A DNA stretch of 14,551 nt from RPQJ01 sp035691185 (GTDB lineage: Bacteria; Pseudomonadota; Gammaproteobacteria; Steroidobacterales; Steroidobacteraceae). Shown piece after piece: positions 8,210-14,551 of this stretch (the stretch's first letter is position 1; every line of letters begins with the position of its first letter). Under the pieces are notes generated by a model. The model did not search any database. It was given only the letters and a program-made list of their open reading frames with translations, and was not told where the DNA came from. Both the position numbers and the translations under genes were made by a program. The stretch covers positions 1 through 14,551 of the forward strand of contig DASSJN010000151.1 in the NCBI GenBank assembly GCA_035691185.1. Direction: 5' to 3'.

Positions 8210-9052
8210 TTACAGGGTCACGCGGCCGTCGACGCAGGTGACCGACTCACCCCCGATCCAGGTGTCGCCGGATTCGTCGCGTGCGGCATGAACCCGGCCG
8301 GCGCGCCCGAGCGCCGTGCCCTGTGCGGCGATGTAATGCGGCGGCGCCAGGCCCGCCGCGATCAGCCACTGAGCCAGGGCGGCATTGAGGCTGCCCGTGA
8401 CCGGGTCCTCGACCAGCCCGTCGTGGCCCGGGAAGAACGCCCGGACTTCGAACGCGCATTCCTCCGCGTCGCCCGGCGCGTGCGGCGCGACGACACCCAC
8501 GAACAGGCCGTCGAGCAATGCCCGGTCGGGCCGCAACGACAGGACCTGCGCGGCCGAGCGGAGCAGGACACCGCGCCATGGCGGGCCGTTGTCGCACCAG
8601 GCGTGCGCGACGATGTCCACGCGCTGCACCCGCAACCCACGTGCCACCAGTTCGAGGTCCTCGTCGCCCATTGGGCCGGCGCGCAGCAGCGGCGGCGCGG
8701 CGAACGCCAGGCGTGGTCCGTCGCGCCGGAGGCGGATCAGTCCCGCCTCGCATTCCTGTACGACGAGCTGATCCGACCGGGGATGCCCGCCCGCTTCGAG
8801 CCACGCGTGGCAGCTGCCGAGCGTCGGGTGGCCCGCGAACGGCAACTCGCGGCCGGGGCAGAAGATCCGCAGCCGGTAGTCGGCGTCGGGATGCGTCGGC
8901 GGCAGGAGGAACGTCGCTTCCGACAGGTTGGTCCAGTCCGTGAAGCGCTGCATCGCCTCGGTCGTGAGGCCCGATCCGTCGAGCACCACTGCCACCGGGT
9001 TGCCGCGGTACGGCACGGCGGTGAAGACGTCGACCTGCTTGAACGGGCGCAT
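8210..9052 (-). CDS. PhzF-family isomerase-like protein
   Basis: Protein of 280 residues with the two-lobed fold of the PhzF / diaminopimelate-epimerase superfamily. It begins MRPFKQVDVFTAVPYRGNPV, the usual start of the family. Glu45 in TNLSEATFL sits exactly at the catalytic glutamate position of PhzF. ELPFAGHPTLG (69-79) and the C-lobe motif EDPVTGSLNAALAQW are also present, so an active enzyme is likely. The substrate cannot be told from sequence: PhzF itself isomerises a phenazine precursor, but most family members are of unknown role and no phenazine genes are nearby. The gene stands between dgt and pyrF on the same strand. Its ATG has no Shine-Dalgarno; the 5' side is a degenerate heptad array. 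Confidence 0.93.
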   Translation of the reverse strand: MRPFKQVDVFTAVPYRGNPVAVVLDGSGLTTEAMQRFTDWTNLSEATFLLPPTHPDADYRLRIFCPGRELPFAGHPTLGSCHAWLEAGGHPRSDQLVVQECEAGLIRLRRDGPRLAFAAPPLLRAGPMGDEDLELVARGLRVQRVDIVAHAWCDNGPPWRGVLLRSAAQVLSLRPDRALLDGLFVGVVAPHAPGDAEECAFEVRAFFPGHDGLVEDPVTGSLNAALAQWLIAAGLAPPHYIAAQGTALGRAGRVHAARDESGDTWIGGESVTCVDGRVTL

Positions 9053-9053
9053 A

Positions 9054-9095
9054 GGAGGCAGGGCTCAGGGGATGGGAGGTAGGAGATAGTAAGTG
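9054..9095. repeat. Degenerate 7-bp repeat array, left arm (consensus GGNGNTA), next to phzF start
   Basis: Six consecutive heptads can be read in register: GGAGGCA, GGGCTCA, GGGGATG, GGAGGTA, GGAGATA, GTAAGTG. They begin one base after the phzF start codon (9052). On the minus-strand transcript this is a pyrimidine-rich leader. The last unit, GTAAGTG, matches GTAAGAG at the same place in the hemE-ppa element. It is an imperfect inverted partner of the right arm at 9201-9235; about 21 of 28 positions agree over the four best-matched units. Confidence 0.75.
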
Positions 9096-9128
9096 GCGCA
9101 CGTCGTGCGCAGAAGAACCCGCACCCGC

Positions 9129-9169
9129 CGCCGCTCCGCGGCGACCTCTCCCGCGCGTGCGGGAGAGGT
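9129..9169. repeat. Double-hairpin palindromic element (REP-like)
   Basis: Two adjacent perfect stem-loops. CGCCGC (9129-9134) pairs with GCGGCG (9138-9143) across TCC. ACCTCTCCCGC (9144-9154) pairs with GCGGGAGAGGT (9159-9169) across GCGT, an 11-bp stem. A run of seven A follows at 9171-9177. In the minus direction, in which the neighbouring genes are read, those T residues precede the hairpin, so this is not a standard intrinsic terminator. The CTCTCCCGC...GCGGGAGAG core resembles dispersed intergenic palindromes common in GC-rich proteobacteria; the family assignment is from memory and unverified. Confidence 0.8.
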
Positions 9170-9200
9170 GAAAAAAATGACGGCGGCAAGGTCGCCTCGT

Positions 9201-9235
9201 CCTTCACTATCCCCTATCCCCTATCCCCTATCCCC
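9201..9235. repeat. 7-bp tandem repeat array, right arm (TATCCCC x4), next to dgt stop
   Basis: CCTTCAC (9201-9207) is followed by four perfect TATCCCC units (9208-9235) and ends 6 nt before the dgt stop codon (9242-9244). It is the inverted partner of the degenerate array at 9054-9095, with the double-hairpin element between them. Perfect short tandem units like these are prone to slippage. Confidence 0.9.
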
Positions 9236-9241
9236 TTCCGC

Positions 9242-10429
9242 TCACGTCCGCTCGCCAGGCTCGAACAACCGTCGATGCTCGAGGATCGCGAAGCGGTCGG
9301 TCATGCCGGCGATGTAGTCGGCCACGGCGCGCGCGCGCCCGGACGGCCCGTCGTCGGCCTCGAGCCGGCGCGCGACCTCCTGGTGCTCCGGAGGCATCAA
9401 GTCGACGTCGCCGAGCATCGAGTCGAACAGCTCCCGCACGACGCGCCTGGCCTTGGTCGTCATGCGCAGCACGCGGTAGTGCCTGTACAGGTGCTCGCGC
9501 AGGTAGTGCTTCAGCTCGAGATGTTCGCCGCGCACGGCATCGCTGAACGTCAGCAGCGGTTGCGGGCGAGCGCGCACGTCGTCGACGTGGCGCGGCGCCG
9601 CCGCGGCGATCGCTTCGGCCGAGGCGTCGACGAGGTCGTTGACGGCATAATCGATCATGCGCCGGACGACCTCGTGCACGAGACGCCGGCCCGCCAGTTG
9701 CGGGTACTGCGCCCGCACCTGGTCGTACTGCCGCCCGAACATGCTGCAGCCGCACAGGCCCTCGATGGTGATGAGCCCGGCGCGAATGCCGTCGTCGACG
9801 TCGTGGTTGTTGTAGGCGATCTCGTCCGCGAGGTTCGCGAGCTGCGCCTCGAGGCCCGGCTGCCGTCGCAGCAGGAATCGCTCGCCGAGCTCGCCGAGCT
9901 TGCGTGCGTTGGCCGCCGAGCAGTGCTTGAGGATGCCTTCGCGGACCTCGAACGTCAGGTTCAGGCCGGGGAATTCGGCGTAGCGCTCCTCGAGTTCGTC
10001 GACGACTCGCAGCGACTGCAGGTTGTGCTCGAAACCACCGTACCCGCGCATGCAGTCGTTGAGCGCGTCCTGACCGGCGTGGCCGAACGGCGTGTGGCCC
10101 AGGTCGTGCGCGAGGCAGACCGCCTCGGCCAGCGCTTCGTTCAGCGCGAGCGCGCGCGCGACGCTGCGCGCGATCTGTGCGACCTCGAGCGAGTGGGTCA
10201 GGCGCGTGCGATAGAGGTCGCCCTCGTGGTTGACGAAGACCTGGGTCTTGTAGACCAGCCGGCGGAACGCAGTCGAATGGACGATCCGGTCGCGATCGCG
10301 CTGGTATTCGGTGCGATGCCGCGGAGGCGGCTCCGGCACGCGCCGGCCCCGCGACGCGGACGCGTGCTGTGCATACGGCGCGAGCAGCCCCTCGTCGTCG
10401 TCGCCCGGCGCGGCTGCGGGCGACGTCAT
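9242..10429 (-). CDS. dgt: dGTP triphosphohydrolase-like HD-domain protein
   Basis: Protein of 395 residues of the HD superfamily, Dgt type, expected to hydrolyse dGTP (or other dNTPs) to the nucleoside and tripolyphosphate and so trim dNTP pools. Metal-binding residues of the HD site are visible: His79 in RTRLTHSLEVAQIAR, His108-Asp109 in AHDLGHTPFGH, and Asp202 in NLADEIAYNNHDVDDGI. The N-terminus RTEYQRDRDRIVHSTAFRRL is typical of the family. It is shorter than E. coli Dgt (about 505) and matches the shorter Dgt-like subfamily, so substrate preference is uncertain. Its ATG (10429) overlaps the aroB stop as ATGA, so it is the third gene of aroK-aroB-dgt. Only a weak ribosome site precedes it, which fits translational coupling. 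Confidence 0.93.
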   Translation of the reverse strand: MTSPAAAPGDDDEGLLAPYAQHASASRGRRVPEPPPRHRTEYQRDRDRIVHSTAFRRLVYKTQVFVNHEGDLYRTRLTHSLEVAQIARSVARALALNEALAEAVCLAHDLGHTPFGHAGQDALNDCMRGYGGFEHNLQSLRVVDELEERYAEFPGLNLTFEVREGILKHCSAANARKLGELGERFLLRRQPGLEAQLANLADEIAYNNHDVDDGIRAGLITIEGLCGCSMFGRQYDQVRAQYPQLAGRRLVHEVVRRMIDYAVNDLVDASAEAIAAAAPRHVDDVRARPQPLLTFSDAVRGEHLELKHYLREHLYRHYRVLRMTTKARRVVRELFDSMLGDVDLMPPEHQEVARRLEADDGPSGRARAVADYIAGMTDRFAILEHRRLFEPGERT

Positions 10430-11523
10430 GCGGCGGACTCGAAGTGACGCGCAAGCGTGTCGTGCAGGGCATCGGTGGCGTAGTCGCCCGTGACCACGGC
10501 CTGGCCGAGCCGCCGCAGCAGCACGAGCCGGATGCGGCCCTGCAGCACTTTCTTGTCCAGGCCCATCAGTGCGTACGCCCTCTTCGCGCCGATGGCGGGC
10601 GCACTCGTCGGCAGGCCTGCCCGTCGCAGCAGTTCGCGGACGCGCTCGACGTGGCTCGCCTCGAGCCAGCCGAGCCGCTGCGACAGGTCCGCCGCGAGCA
10701 GCATGCCCATCGCGACGGCCTCGCCGTGGAGCCACTCGCCGTAGCCCGCTGCCGTCTCGATGGCATGACCGAACGTATGGCCGAGATTGAGCACGGCGCG
10801 CTGCCCATGCTCGCGCTCGTCGGCCGCGACGATGCGTGCCTTGATCTCGCACGAGCATCGGACGGCATGGGCGAGCGCGTCCAGGTCGAGCGCCACCAGC
10901 GCATCGACGTTGCGCTCGATCCACTCGAGGAAGTCCACGTCGTCGACGAGGCCGTACTTGACGACCTCGGCGAGCCCCGCGCGCAGCTCGCGCGGCGGCA
11001 GCGTCCGCAGCGTCGCGAGGTCCGACAGCACCGCACGGGGCTGGTGGAATGCGCCGATCAGGTTCTTGCCGCCCGGATGGTTGACGCCGGTCTTGCCACC
11101 GACCGAGGAATCGACCTGTGCGAGCAGCGTGGTGGGCATCTGGACGAAATCGACACCGCGCTGGTAGCACGCGGCCGCGAACCCGGCCATGTCGCCGATC
11201 ACGCCGCCGCCGAGCGCCACCACGCAGCCGTCGCGGTTCAGTCGCGCCTCGACGAGCGCGTCGAAGACGCGCCCGAGCACTTCGAGCGTCTTGTACCGCT
11301 CGCCGTCGGGCAGCGCGATCGATCGCACCCGCTTGCCCTGGAGACTCGCGACGACGTTCTGCAGGTAGAGCGGACCGACCGTCTCGTTCGTGACGATCAG
11401 CACGTCGCGGGCCGTGACGTGCCGCGACAGGAGGTCGGCCTCGTCGAGCAGCCCGGCACCGATCACGATCGGGTAGCTGCGATCGCCCAGGTCGATGCGC
11501 AAAACATCGGTCGCGGCGGTCAT
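10426..11523 (-). CDS. aroB: 3-dehydroquinate synthase
   Basis: NAD- and Zn-dependent enzyme of 365 residues that converts DAHP to 3-dehydroquinate, the second step of the shikimate pathway. The NAD/substrate region reads VALGGGVIGDMAGFAAACYQ (102-121), then MPTTLLAQVDSSVGGKTGVN and HPGGKNLIGAFHQP. Zn ligands Glu186 (GLAEVVKYG), His249 (LNLGHTFGH) and His266 (WLHGEAV) sit two residues later than E. coli Glu184, His247 and His264. Length is close to E. coli AroB (362). It is tied to aroK upstream and dgt downstream by ATGA overlaps. GGAG lies about 9 nt before the start. The frame is open far upstream, but that part is a shadow of aroK and pilQ. Confidence 0.98.
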   Translation of the reverse strand: MTAATDVLRIDLGDRSYPIVIGAGLLDEADLLSRHVTARDVLIVTNETVGPLYLQNVVASLQGKRVRSIALPDGERYKTLEVLGRVFDALVEARLNRDGCVVALGGGVIGDMAGFAAACYQRGVDFVQMPTTLLAQVDSSVGGKTGVNHPGGKNLIGAFHQPRAVLSDLATLRTLPPRELRAGLAEVVKYGLVDDVDFLEWIERNVDALVALDLDALAHAVRCSCEIKARIVAADEREHGQRAVLNLGHTFGHAIETAAGYGEWLHGEAVAMGMLLAADLSQRLGWLEASHVERVRELLRRAGLPTSAPAIGAKRAYALMGLDKKVLQGRIRLVLLRRLGQAVVTGDYATDALHDTLARHFESAA

Positions 11524-12038
11524 GGATTCTGCTCCGCCACGCCGAGTTCGCGGCAGATCTGGTCGACGACGGTCTTGACCTTGCGGCCGTCGGTGTCCAC
11601 GGTGATCTCGGCGGCCTCGGCGTACAGCGGCGCGCGCAGCGCCATCAGGCGCACGAGCGTGCCGCGCGGGTCGGGATTGTCGAGCAGGGGCCGCGTGTCG
11701 CTGCGGCGCGTTCGGGTGAGTTGCTGGTCCACGGAGGTCCGAAGATACACGACGCGGCCCCGGCCGCGCAGGCGCTCCCGGTTGGCCGGATCGAGGACGG
11801 CGCCGCCCCCCGTCGCGACCACGACGTTGTGGCGCAGCGTCAGTTCGTCGATGACTTCCGATTCGCGCGCGCGAAAGCCCGCCTCGCCCTCCTTCTCGAA
11901 GATGTACGCGACGTCGACGCCCGTACGGGTCACGATCTCGTCGTCGCTGTCCACGAACTCCAGCCCGAGGCGGCGGGCGAGCTGCCGCCCGACGGCGCTC
12001 TTGCCCGAGCCCATGGGACCCACGAGGAAAACGTTCAT
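11520..12038 (-). CDS. aroK: Shikimate kinase
   Basis: P-loop kinase of 172 residues that phosphorylates shikimate at the 3-hydroxyl. Walker A GPMGSGKS is at 7-14. The shikimate site shows Asp32/Asp33 (SDDEI), Arg56 or Arg58 (FRARES) and GGG 77-79 in ATGGGAV. The lid arginine is Arg116 in TRPLL. Length equals E. coli AroK (173). An in-frame ATG at 12125 would add 29 residues, but those codons run through the intrinsic terminator after pilQ, so I take the ATG at 12038. No clear Shine-Dalgarno precedes it. Its stop overlaps the aroB start (ATGA). The gene order pilQ-aroK-aroB is common in proteobacteria with type IV pili. Confidence 0.96.
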   Translation of the reverse strand: MNVFLVGPMGSGKSAVGRQLARRLGLEFVDSDDEIVTRTGVDVAYIFEKEGEAGFRARESEVIDELTLRHNVVVATGGGAVLDPANRERLRGRGRVVYLRTSVDQQLTRTRRSDTRPLLDNPDPRGTLVRLMALRAPLYAEAAEITVDTDGRKVKTVVDQICRELGVAEQNP

Positions 12039-12079
12039 GCGCGTCGCGTCGTCGTCGGCGGCGGTGTGGCCGGACCCCG

Positions 12080-12113
12080 AAAAGAAAAGCGGCCGCAGGT
12101 TCGCTGCGGCCGC
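12080..12113 (-). terminator. Intrinsic terminator after pilQ
   Basis: A perfect 10-bp stem, GCGGCCGCAG (12089-12098) with CTGCGGCCGC (12104-12113), has a 5-nt loop. On the minus strand it is followed at once by TTTTCTTTT (plus-strand 12080-12088). It lies 27 nt beyond the pilQ stop and ends transcription of the pilus genes before aroK. It also argues against the longer aroK start at 12125. Confidence 0.93.
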
Positions 12114-12140
12114 CCATTCTCGCACCCGTGCGCGCGGGCG

Positions 12141-14327
12141 TCAGTAGATCTCGGCGCCCTCGCGCAGGATCTTCGGCGTGACGAAGATCAGCAGCTCGTC
12201 CTTGTTGTCGGTGCGGCTCTTGCTGCGGAAGAGCACGCCGAGGCCCGGGATGTCGCCGAGGAACGGCACCTTGTTGACGCTGTCGCGCTTCTCGGTCTCG
12301 AGGATGCCGCCGAGCACGACCGTCTGGCCGTCGTTGACCAGCACCTGCGTCGTGATCTCGCGCGTGTCGATGCTGGGCACCGAACCGCCCGTGGCGCTCG
12401 CGACGTTCTGGCCGACGCTGTCCTTCGACACCGTCAGGTCGAGGATGACGCGGTCGTCCGGCGTGATCTGCGGCGTGACCTTGAGCGAGAGCACGGCCTT
12501 CTTGAACTGCGTCGTGGTCGCGCCGCTCGAGGCCGACTCCTGGTACGGGATCTCCGTGCCCTGCTCGATGACCGCTTCCTTGCCGTTGGCGGTGATCACG
12601 CGCGGGGCGGAGACCACCTCGCCGCGGCCTTCGCGCTGCGCGGCCGTGATCTCGAGGTCGACCACGTAGTCCTTGTCCAGCAGCGTGAGCGCCAGTCGGC
12701 CGGCCGGATTGCCGATCGGCAGGTTGACCATGTAGCGGTCGTCGACGGTCGGCGTCTGGACGTCGTCGCCGCTGATGCCGGCGCCGCCGGGGGGACTCGG
12801 GCTGATGATCGGGCCGGCTTCGCCCGGCTCCGTGTCGAGGCCGCTCGAGCCGATGTACCCGAGGCCGTTGTTGGCCGAGCCGTAATCGCCGACCACCGCG
12901 CCGCCGAAACGCACGCCGAGTTCGCGGCTGAAGTCGTCGTTGACGATGACGATGCGCGCCTCGATCAGCACCTGCTTGACCGGGATGTCGAGCGTCTGCA
13001 CCAGGCGCCGGATGTCGGCGAGACGATCGGCGGTGTCCTGCAGCAGCAGCGTGTTGGTGCGCTCGTCGATCGCGACGCTGCCGCGCTCCGACAGCAGCGA
13101 GGTCTTGCCCTGCTGGATCAGGCTCGCGAGGTCGGTGGCCTTCGCGTAGTTGACCTGCAGGTACTCTGTGCGGACCGGGGCGAGCTCGGTGAGCGACTTC
13201 TGCGATTCGAGCTGCTGCTTTTCGCGCGCGGCGAGTTCCTCGGCTGGCGCGACGTAGATGACGTTGCCTTCCTGCCGCTTGTCGAGGCCCTTGGTGCGCA
13301 GCACGATGTCGAGCGCCTGGTCCCAGGGCACGTTCTGCAGGCGCAGCGTGACGTTGCCCGCGACGGTGTCGCTGACGACGATGTTCTGGCCGCTCGTCTC
13401 GGCGAGAAGCTGGAGCACGGCCCGCGTCTCGATGTCCTGGAAGTTGAGCGTCAGGCGCTCGCCCTTGTACTCCTTCCGGGTCGGGTCGACGATCGCCTGC
13501 TTCGGCTTCGGTCGTACCTCGAGCACGTATTCGCGGTCGCTCTGGTAGGCCAGCTGCTCGAAGTCGCCGGTGGCGCCGACGACGATGCGCGCGCCCATCG
13601 GCGTGCGCGTGACGTCGAACGTGCTGACCGGCGTCGCGAAATCGACCACGTCGTAGCGCTTTGCCGCTTCGGGTGCCACCCCCGTGCGCGGAAAGTCGAC
13701 GACCAGGCGACCGCCTTCCTGCCTCAGGCTCGCCTGCACGCGCGGGTCGCTCGTGCGGACCATGATGCGGCCGGAGCCGTCCGTGCCGCGGCGGAAATCG
13801 ACCTTCTCGATCGTCCACTCGGTCTGGGTCGCGGCCAGGACGGCGGCGCCGGGCGAAGCCGCCGGCGCGGAACCACTGCCCGGACCGCGGCCGAGCGTGA
13901 CGTAGACAGTGTTGCCCTCGGTACGCATCGTGTAGGGCTGCATCGAGTCCAGGTTGAACACCACTCGCGTGCGGCCGCTGGCCTCCGCCGCGACGATCGT
14001 GTCGACCCCGCCCGCCTTGACGTCGATGCGGCGCGACTCGAGTCCGACCGCCGTGTTGGGCAGGTCCACCGCGATGCGCGCCGGGTTGTCGATCGTGAAG
14101 GCGGTCGGCACGGGCGCCGGGCCGTCGAGCACGAGCCTGACCTCGAGTTGCTCGCCGCCCTGCGGCTGCAGCTCGACGTTCTTGAGCGTCGTGGTCGCCT
14201 GCGCGAGCGCTGCCTGCGCGACGAACACGAGCGCCCCGGCCAACGCGACGAGCGCCGCGGGACGGAACGACCGGCGACGGCCGGGCTCCGGGCGGCGATG
14301 GTTCACGTGCGACGATGCAGCGGTCAT
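12141..14327 (-). CDS. pilQ: Type IV pilus secretin PilQ
   Basis: Outer-membrane secretin of 728 residues whose multimer forms the pore through which the type IV pilus passes. It has a signal peptide with hydrophobic core AALVALAGALVFVAQAALA. Two AMIN-like beta domains (about 45-145 and 165-275), expected to bind peptidoglycan, are separated by a Gly/Ala/Pro/Ser-rich linker. An STN/N0 domain follows from about 285 (YKGERLTLNFQDIETRAVL), then an N1 domain with DERTNTLLL. The secretin core starts near 455 (VLIEARIVIVNDDFSRELG) and ends with the conserved VPFLGDIPGLGVLFRSK (from about 684) and LLIFVTPKIL. A Gly/Pro-rich insert near 495-525 lies in the secretin core. I choose ATG 14327 because AAGGGAG lies 8 nt upstream; ATG 14351, overlapping the pilP stop as ATGA, would add 8 residues. 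A terminator follows the gene. Confidence 0.97.
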   Translation of the reverse strand: MTAASSHVNHRRPEPGRRRSFRPAALVALAGALVFVAQAALAQATTTLKNVELQPQGGEQLEVRLVLDGPAPVPTAFTIDNPARIAVDLPNTAVGLESRRIDVKAGGVDTIVAAEASGRTRVVFNLDSMQPYTMRTEGNTVYVTLGRGPGSGSAPAASPGAAVLAATQTEWTIEKVDFRRGTDGSGRIMVRTSDPRVQASLRQEGGRLVVDFPRTGVAPEAAKRYDVVDFATPVSTFDVTRTPMGARIVVGATGDFEQLAYQSDREYVLEVRPKPKQAIVDPTRKEYKGERLTLNFQDIETRAVLQLLAETSGQNIVVSDTVAGNVTLRLQNVPWDQALDIVLRTKGLDKRQEGNVIYVAPAEELAAREKQQLESQKSLTELAPVRTEYLQVNYAKATDLASLIQQGKTSLLSERGSVAIDERTNTLLLQDTADRLADIRRLVQTLDIPVKQVLIEARIVIVNDDFSRELGVRFGGAVVGDYGSANNGLGYIGSSGLDTEPGEAGPIISPSPPGGAGISGDDVQTPTVDDRYMVNLPIGNPAGRLALTLLDKDYVVDLEITAAQREGRGEVVSAPRVITANGKEAVIEQGTEIPYQESASSGATTTQFKKAVLSLKVTPQITPDDRVILDLTVSKDSVGQNVASATGGSVPSIDTREITTQVLVNDGQTVVLGGILETEKRDSVNKVPFLGDIPGLGVLFRSKSRTDNKDELLIFVTPKILREGAEIY

Positions 14328-14335
14328 TCTCGAGT

Positions 14336-14342
14336 CTCCCTT
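14336..14342 (-). promoter_or_regulatory. Strong ribosome binding site deciding the pilQ start
   Basis: AAGGGAG on the minus strand is 8 nt before ATG 14327. No comparable site stands before the alternative ATG at 14351, which instead overlaps the pilP stop. Confidence 0.7.
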
Positions 14343-14347
14343 GCAGA

Positions 14348-14551
14348 TCATTCGCTCAACGCGAGTGCGGCGGGGCGCTCGATGAAGCCGCCCATGCCGT
14401 CCGGTACGATCTCGATGAGCGAGATCTTGCCTTCTTCGATGGCCGTGACCCGGCCGTCGGCCTGTCCCAAGTGGTTGCCGGGCAACACCCGATGCACGAG
14501 CCCGTCCCGCGTCTGCACGAGGCCGAACAGCCGGCCCTTCAGCTTCACGGT
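14348..14551 (-). CDS. pilP: Type IV pilus lipoprotein PilP, C-terminal part (5' end off the right edge)
   Basis: The last 67 codons of a gene entering from the right edge. The visible protein contains LKGRLFGLVQTRDGLVHRV, LPGNHLGQADGRVTAIEEG and EIVPDGMGGFIERPAAL. This is the folded C-terminal beta domain of PilP, the inner-membrane lipoprotein that docks the PilMNO alignment complex onto PilQ. The frame is open to the edge, so no start is claimed; a GTG codon at 14548 is internal. Position directly upstream of pilQ agrees with the usual pilMNOPQ order. The N-terminal lipobox and Pro-rich region lie outside the window. Confidence 0.92.
   Translation of the reverse strand, partial: TVKLKGRLFGLVQTRDGLVHRVLPGNHLGQADGRVTAIEEGKISLIEIVPDGMGGFIERPAALALSE

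Noticed and set aside
9144..9177. Intrinsic terminator at the strong hairpin between phzF and dgt
   Set aside because: No T run follows the stem in either direction; in the minus direction the T residues come before the hairpin.
12039..12125. Longer N-terminus for aroK starting at ATG 12125
   Set aside because: The added codons run through the perfect terminator stem and T tract; the protein from 12038 already has the full shikimate kinase length.
11524..13818. Upstream extension of the aroB frame to a 1130-codon open frame
   Set aside because: The extra 765 codons are an out-of-frame reading of aroK and pilQ on the same strand; only the last 365 codons (aroB) have family sequence.
14349..14351. 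pilQ start at ATG 14351 overlapping the pilP stop (ATGA)
   Set aside because: Possible, since such overlaps occur elsewhere in the window, but the strong AAGGGAG site clearly serves ATG 14327; the difference is 8 residues.

Overview
The window is a GC-rich (about two thirds G+C by eye), densely packed chromosomal segment of housekeeping genes. Gene content and order (pilP-pilQ-aroK-aroB, pyrF-hemE, tesA divergent from ybbA-ybbP, a FadD very close to the enterobacterial enzyme) point to a Gammaproteobacterium. It probably lies near the Xanthomonadales/Steroidobacterales/Chromatiales side rather than the enterics, but the sequence does not fix the genus. I see no phage, transposase, integrase, CRISPR, tRNA or rRNA.

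Layout, left to right. (1) 1-3187, minus strand: an ABC exporter-type pair, ATPase ybbA then the large permease ybbP, which runs off the left edge. (2) 3132-3800, plus strand: tesA, a periplasmic GDSL lipase/thioesterase, divergent from ybbA with overlapping 5' ends. (3) 3915-5636, plus strand: fadD, long-chain acyl-CoA synthetase with a GTG start. (4) 5656-6255, minus: ppa, inorganic pyrophosphatase, convergent with fadD. (5) 6341-8133, minus: pyrF-hemE, coupled by a GTGA overlap. (6) 8210-9052, minus: a PhzF-family isomerase-like protein. (7) 9242-12038, minus: aroK-aroB-dgt, joined by two successive ATGA overlaps. (8) 12141-14551, minus: pilQ and the C-terminal part of pilP, closed by a clear intrinsic terminator at 12080-12113 that separates the pilus genes from the shikimate genes.

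The genes make biological sense in groups. TesA with YbbAP and FadD form a lipid/fatty-acid neighbourhood, and Ppa removes the pyrophosphate that FadD and other synthetases release. AroK/AroB serve chorismate synthesis. PyrF and HemE serve pyrimidine and tetrapyrrole synthesis. Dgt controls dNTP pools. PilP/PilQ build the outer-membrane pore of type IV pili.

No gene here looks like a new system. The unexplained structure is in the spacers. The two gaps 6256-6340 (hemE to ppa) and 9053-9241 (dgt to phzF) are built from degenerate 7-bp tandem repeats in inverted arms running from one gene's stop codon to the next gene's start codon. The second gap also encloses a strong two-hairpin palindrome, and a related fragment lies in the fadD leader. 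These spacers give two genes pyrimidine-rich leaders with no Shine-Dalgarno sequence and are the part most worth a second look.
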